Assembly: GCA_937888775.1 (NCBI GenBank)
Contig: CALAQT010000156.1
Span: 1 to 8,653, forward strand
DNA: 8,653 nucleotides
Reading direction: 5' to 3'
Source of the DNA: an uncultured Actinomycetes bacterium
GTDB lineage: Bacteria; Actinomycetota; Thermoleophilia; Solirubrobacterales; Solirubrobacteraceae
Below, piece after piece: positions 5,851-8,653 of the stretch. A program made the translations under genes and the position numbers. The notes under the pieces were generated by a model. That model had not been told where the DNA came from and did no database searches. It saw only the letters and a program-made list of their open reading frames with translations. Each line of letters begins with the position of its first letter. Position 1 is the stretch's first letter.

Positions 5851-6621
5851 TCACGGCACCAGGACGACCGGGTCCCCGATGCGGATTCTCCCCGGCTGGA
5901 TCACCTCGCCATAGATCCCGAACGGCAGCGGCTCGGTCGTCTCGAGCTCGCCGCGGTAATCGCGCAGGACGTCGAGCGTCGGGAGGTCGATCTCGCCGCT
6001 GTCTGGATCGCGGGAGGTGACCAGGCACCGCCCGACGTGGCCGTGGAAGGCGATCCGCGCCGGGCCCACGGTGACCCGGCGCCCGACCCAGTCATCCTCG
6101 GCGTGGGCGGCGACGCCGTCGATCTCGATCAGCATCCGAAACCGGCGCACGTCGACGCCCGGCTCGCCGGCCCCCTGCGAGAGGCGATGCAGCGAAGCGC
6201 GTGAGATCAGCGACGCCGCCCCCCGGGCGCCACGGTCGACACTGCCCAGCGACTCCACCAGCCGCAACGGCTGGCCCACGTGATCTGAGAGCGCCGATGC
6301 CCACGGACCGCCGACCAGCCGGCCCCGGCGGGGCCGGGAGTAGAAGCGCGTCGTGAGCTCGTCGCCTGCCTCGATCCGGTCGCGCACGATCGATCCGTCG
6401 GGGAAGCTCAGCGTCAGCGCGTGCTCATCCGCGGCGTAGTCGGCGACCACGGCGGTGAGCTCGCCCAGTTGCTTGCCGTTGACCATCCGCCCGCGCTCAT
6501 CGATCACGTAGAAGCGCCGGTCCCCGCGCGCGCCGCCGGCCTCGAGCGTGACCTCTGGCACCGGGCGCAGACGGGTTCCCTTGATGACCGTGATCGCGAG
6601 GCCGGTGACCGCCGCCGGCAT
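5851..6621 (-). CDS. MOSC-domain protein (YcbX/mARC-related)
   Basis: This is a 256-residue protein with an N-terminal MOSC_N beta-barrel region (about 5-120, with RGDRRFYVIDERGRMVNGKQ at 32-51) and a C-terminal MOSC domain. The MOSC hallmark cysteine is Cys199 in GRCLVTSRDPDSGE; in this family it is the residue that holds the molybdenum cofactor or handles sulfur. The preceding VDVRRFRMLIEIDG matches the conserved RFR segment. Relatives such as YcbX and mARC reduce N-hydroxylated compounds as molybdenum enzymes, but YcbX carries an extra ferredoxin domain that is absent here, so an outside electron donor would be required. The ATG directly follows the TAG stop of the ABC gene with no base between, pointing to coupled translation. 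The real substrate and metal content cannot be told from the sequence. Confidence 0.87.
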   Translation of the reverse strand: MPAAVTGLAITVIKGTRLRPVPEVTLEAGGARGDRRFYVIDERGRMVNGKQLGELTAVVADYAADEHALTLSFPDGSIVRDRIEAGDELTTRFYSRPRRGRLVGGPWASALSDHVGQPLRLVESLGSVDRGARGAASLISRASLHRLSQGAGEPGVDVRRFRMLIEIDGVAAHAEDDWVGRRVTVGPARIAFHGHVGRCLVTSRDPDSGEIDLPTLDVLRDYRGELETTEPLPFGIYGEVIQPGRIRIGDPVVLVP

Positions 6622-8421
6622 CTAGGCGGCCGCCTGTTCGGCCCAGTCGCGATATAGCTCCCAGTAGCGGCCACCGGCCTCGAGCAGCTCGTCGTGGGTG
6701 CCCTGCTCGACGATCTGGCCGTGCTCGAGCACGAGGATCCGCGCCGCGTGCCTGATCGTCGAGAGCCGGTGGGCGATCACGATCGCGGTTCGGCCCGCGA
6801 CCAGGCGCCGCAGGCCTAGCTCGATCAGACTCTCGGTGTGCACATCGACGTTGGCGGTGGCTTCGTCGAGCACCAGGATCCGCGGATCGGCGACCAGCGC
6901 GCGGGCGAACGCGAGCAGCTGGCGCTGGCCGGCCGACAGCTGGACGCCGCGCTCGCCAACCTGGGTGTCGTAGCCGTGCTCCAGCGCCATGATGAAATCA
7001 TCGGCGCCTACCGCGCTGGCCGCGTCGCGGATCTCCGCCTCCGAGGCGGCCGGGCGGCCGAAGGAGATGTTCTGGCGCACCGTGCCGCTGAACAGGAAAC
7101 CCTCCTGGGGGACGATCCCCATCTGCGAGCGCAGCGAATGGGCGGTGACCGAGCGCAGGTCGTGCCCGTCGACCAGCACGCGGCCCGAGGTCGGGTCATA
7201 GAAGCGGGCCACGAGCTTGGCGAAGGTCGACTTACCGGCACCGGTCTCGCCCACCAGCGCCACGGTCTGTCCGGCAGCGATCACCAGGTCGACGTCGCGT
7301 AACGCCCAGGCCCCGTCCTCGTCGGATCCGTAGCGGAAAGACACGTCGTCAAACCGCAGCTCGCCGCTGATCCTCGGCAGCGCCTGGGCTCCGGGAGCGT
7401 CGCTCAGTTCAGGCTTCTCGTCGAGCAGCTCAAAGATCTTGTCCAGGGCGGCCATGCCGGACTGGTAGGTGGTGTAGAGCTGGGATAGTTGCTGGATCGG
7501 ATCGAAGAAGTTGTTCAGCGCCGCGACGAAACCGAACACGACGCCGGTCGAGGTATGCCCGTTGATCACCTCCAGTCCGCCGATCACCAGGATCTCGACG
7601 GTCACCAGTGCCGACAGCAGCTCGACGGCCGGGAAATAGGCGGCATTGAGGTTCACCGTCGTCATGTTCGCGGCGCGGTTCTCGTCGTTGAGCTCGGCGA
7701 AGCGCTTGATGTGCCGCGGCTCCTGACCGAACGCGCGCACCACGCGGATGCCCGACAGGCTCTCCTGCAGGTACCCGGTGATCGAGGCGATCTTATCTCG
7801 CGTGAGGCGGTAGGCGTCGGCCGAGGCGATTCGGAACGCCAGCGCGCCGACCGCCAGGATCGGCAATGCGATGAAGGTCAGCAGGGCCAGGTGGAAGTCC
7901 AGCACCAGCAGGATCACGAACACGCCGATCAGCGTCAGGGCGGATTGGATCAGCGTCGCCAGCCCGTCCTCGACCAGCTGGTCGAGCGCCTCGACGTCGT
8001 TGGTCAGGCGAGAGATGATCACGCCGGCGCGGTTGCGTGAGTAGAAGCCGATCGACAGCGACTGCAGGTGGGCGAACAGCTGGACGCGCAGGTCCTGGAG
8101 GGCGCGCTGGCCGACCCAGCCGACGAGGTAGGTCTGTGCGTAGGAAGCGACGGCGTAGATCACCGCCGACGCCAGGAAGGCCACCACGACCAGGTCCAGG
8201 GCGCCCACGTCGTGTCGCTGGATGCCCTGATCGATCGCCACCTTGGCCAGCGGGGCGGGCGCCAGCGCCGCGGCGGTGGCGAGTACCAGTGAGGTGAACA
8301 TCGCCAGCACGCGCCAGCGGTAGGGAGCGAGCAGCCGGCCGAGGCCGCGCAGCTTGCGCCCGCGGCCGCCGGTCTGCCGCAGACGGCGGCGCAGCTCGGC
8401 GCCGGATCTCGCGCGGCTCAT
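6622..8421 (-). CDS. ABC exporter half-transporter (membrane domain fused to ATPase)
   Basis: This complete 599-residue half-transporter of the MsbA/LmrA/BmrA type is likely to export lipids, drugs or peptides. After an Arg-rich cytosolic N terminus come six predicted membrane segments (about residues 38 to 305), then the nucleotide-binding domain. All ATPase motifs are intact: Walker [10 protein letters not shown] (391-399), Q-loop Gln439 in [10 protein letters not shown], signature LSAGQ (495-499), Walker B ILVLDE with catalytic Glu520, and H-loop His551 in IAHRLST. The preceding gene encodes another ABC exporter subunit, so the pair probably forms a heterodimer of the BmrCD or TM287/288 kind, with this subunit supplying a canonical catalytic glutamate. 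The ATG at 8421 sits in the first copy of a 68-bp duplication and overlaps an upstream TGA as ATGA, with GGAG 10 nt before it. The substrate is not known. Confidence 0.95.
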   Translation of the reverse strand: MSRARSGAELRRRLRQTGGRGRKLRGLGRLLAPYRWRVLAMFTSLVLATAAALAPAPLAKVAIDQGIQRHDVGALDLVVVAFLASAVIYAVASYAQTYLVGWVGQRALQDLRVQLFAHLQSLSIGFYSRNRAGVIISRLTNDVEALDQLVEDGLATLIQSALTLIGVFVILLVLDFHLALLTFIALPILAVGALAFRIASADAYRLTRDKIASITGYLQESLSGIRVVRAFGQEPRHIKRFAELNDENRAANMTTVNLNAAYFPAVELLSALVTVEILVIGGLEVINGHTSTGVVFGFVAALNNFFDPIQQLSQLYTTYQSGMAALDKIFELLDEKPELSDAPGAQALPRISGELRFDDVSFRYGSDEDGAWALRDVDLVIAAGQTVALVGETGAGKSTFAKLVARFYDPTSGRVLVDGHDLRSVTAHSLRSQMGIVPQEGFLFSGTVRQNISFGRPAASEAEIRDAASAVGADDFIMALEHGYDTQVGERGVQLSAGQRQLLAFARALVADPRILVLDEATANVDVHTESLIELGLRRLVAGRTAIVIAHRLSTIRHAARILVLEHGQIVEQGTHDELLEAGGRYWELYRDWAEQAAA

Positions 8422-8537
8422 AGGCCCGTCGCTCCGACTGCCTTGCGGGTCATGAAGACCTGATCCGGCCCGGATCTCGCGCGGCTCATAGGCCCGTCGC
8501 TCCGACTGCCTTGCGGGTCATGAAGACCTGATCCGGC
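8402..8537. repeat. Perfect 68-bp tandem duplication across the ABC-ABC gene junction
   Basis: Positions 8402-8469 and 8470-8537 are identical over all 68 bases. Each copy carries the end of the upstream ABC gene, the ATGA stop/start overlap and the first seven codons of the downstream ABC gene. The match stops at both edges (G8401 against C8469; C8470 against A8538). The unit starts with CCGGATC and ends with GATCCGG plus C, so the junction reads GATCCGG-C-CCGGATC, a short inverted repeat. Neither transporter protein is altered. Perfect identity means either a recent event or an assembly error. Confidence 0.97.
8418..8489 (-). CDS. Chimeric 23-codon mini-ORF created by the duplication
   Basis: The ATG at 8489-8487, left over from the duplicated start of the second ABC gene, opens a frame of 23 codons. 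It encodes MSRARSG (the start of the downstream ABC protein), then [16 protein letters not shown] (the end of the upstream ABC protein), and stops at the TGA at 8420-8418. Its ATG overlaps the stop of the upstream gene as ATGA, and its TGA overlaps the ATG of the downstream gene as ATGA. GGAG lies 10 nt before its start. It probably has no function as a peptide, but it could carry ribosomes between the two transporter genes. It is not a known gene; the frame is certain and its translation is inferred. Confidence 0.4.
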   Translation of the reverse strand: MSRARSGPDQVFMTRKAVGATGL

Positions 8538-8653
8538 ATTCCCTTCTCGACGATCTCCCGGTACAGCTCGGAGCGTTCGAGCAGCTCATCGTGTGAGCCC
8601 TGGGCAGCCAGACGCCCGTCCTCCAGCACGAAGATGTGGTCGGCCAGCGCGAT
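8486..8653 (-). CDS. ABC exporter half-transporter, C-terminal end (partial)
   Basis: Only the last 55 codons are in the window; the gene begins beyond its right edge. The visible start, [21 protein letters not shown], is the stretch that follows the H-loop in ABC exporter ATPase domains, and is followed by [17 protein letters not shown], the usual end of such domains, and a short tail. It parallels the [24 protein letters not shown] segment of the next gene. It therefore encodes the partner subunit of a probable heterodimeric exporter. Walker A, signature and Walker B lie outside, so whether this subunit has the degenerate site often seen in such pairs cannot be checked here. Its TGA at 8488-8486 lies in the second copy of the 68-bp duplication. 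Confidence 0.9.
   Translation of the reverse strand: MALADHIFVLEDGRLAAQGSHDELLERSELYREIVEKGMPDQVFMTRKAVGATGL

Noticed and set aside
6624..6635. Perfect palindrome AGGCGGCCGCCT at the ABC-MOSC junction
   Set aside because: It lies in the Ala-Ala-Ala end codons of the ABC gene, has no room for a good hairpin loop, and such GC palindromes are expected in this composition.

Overview
This is a GC-rich bacterial window. The likely source is a high-GC actinobacterium, possibly of the Thermoleophilia/Solirubrobacterales type. That placement is an impression, drawn from codon use, tandem TrkA/RCK genes, a K+-independent-type proton pyrophosphatase and TAnnnT boxes right before start codons. No phylogeny could be run. 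The gene content is mostly chromosomal housekeeping; I see no phage, IS element, CRISPR array or defence system.

Plus-strand half (3-4825). The window opens inside hppA, the membrane proton-pumping pyrophosphatase, whose N-terminal part lies outside. Its stop is followed by a 174-bp gap (1404-1577) holding a strongly paired inverted repeat of about 95 nt with no known identity. Next come a DMT-superfamily (EamA/NIPA-like) membrane protein, two adjacent RCK/TrkA NAD-binding potassium-regulator proteins, one short and one full length, and a FAD/NAD(P) ferredoxin-reductase-type oxidoreductase. The last three are 4 and 9 nt apart and are probably one transcript, likely started by a leaderless promoter whose -10 box overlaps the stop codon of the DMT gene. 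No potassium channel subunit or ferredoxin partner is visible.

Convergent zone (4826-5036, 211 bp). A clear tRNA-Gln(CTG) lies on the minus strand. Between it and the next minus-strand gene are a 7-bp hairpin and, directly abutting it, a perfect 12-bp palindrome that matches the Gram-positive/actinobacterial LexA (SOS) box.

Minus-strand half (5037-8653). Read in the direction of transcription: the last 55 codons of one ABC exporter half-transporter, a complete second half-transporter, a MOSC-domain protein and a crotonase-fold protein. Spacing is tight (ATGA overlaps, direct TAG-ATG adjacency, then 19 nt), so this looks like one operon that ends at the hairpin before the tRNA.

The most unusual feature is a perfect 68-bp tandem duplication (8402-8537) exactly across the ABC-ABC gene junction. 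It leaves both transporter genes intact and creates a chimeric 23-codon mini-ORF, joined to both neighbours by ATGA stop/start overlaps. I found no convincing new multi-gene system. The duplication, the unidentified RNA-like structure and the orphan LexA-like box are the items most worth checking.
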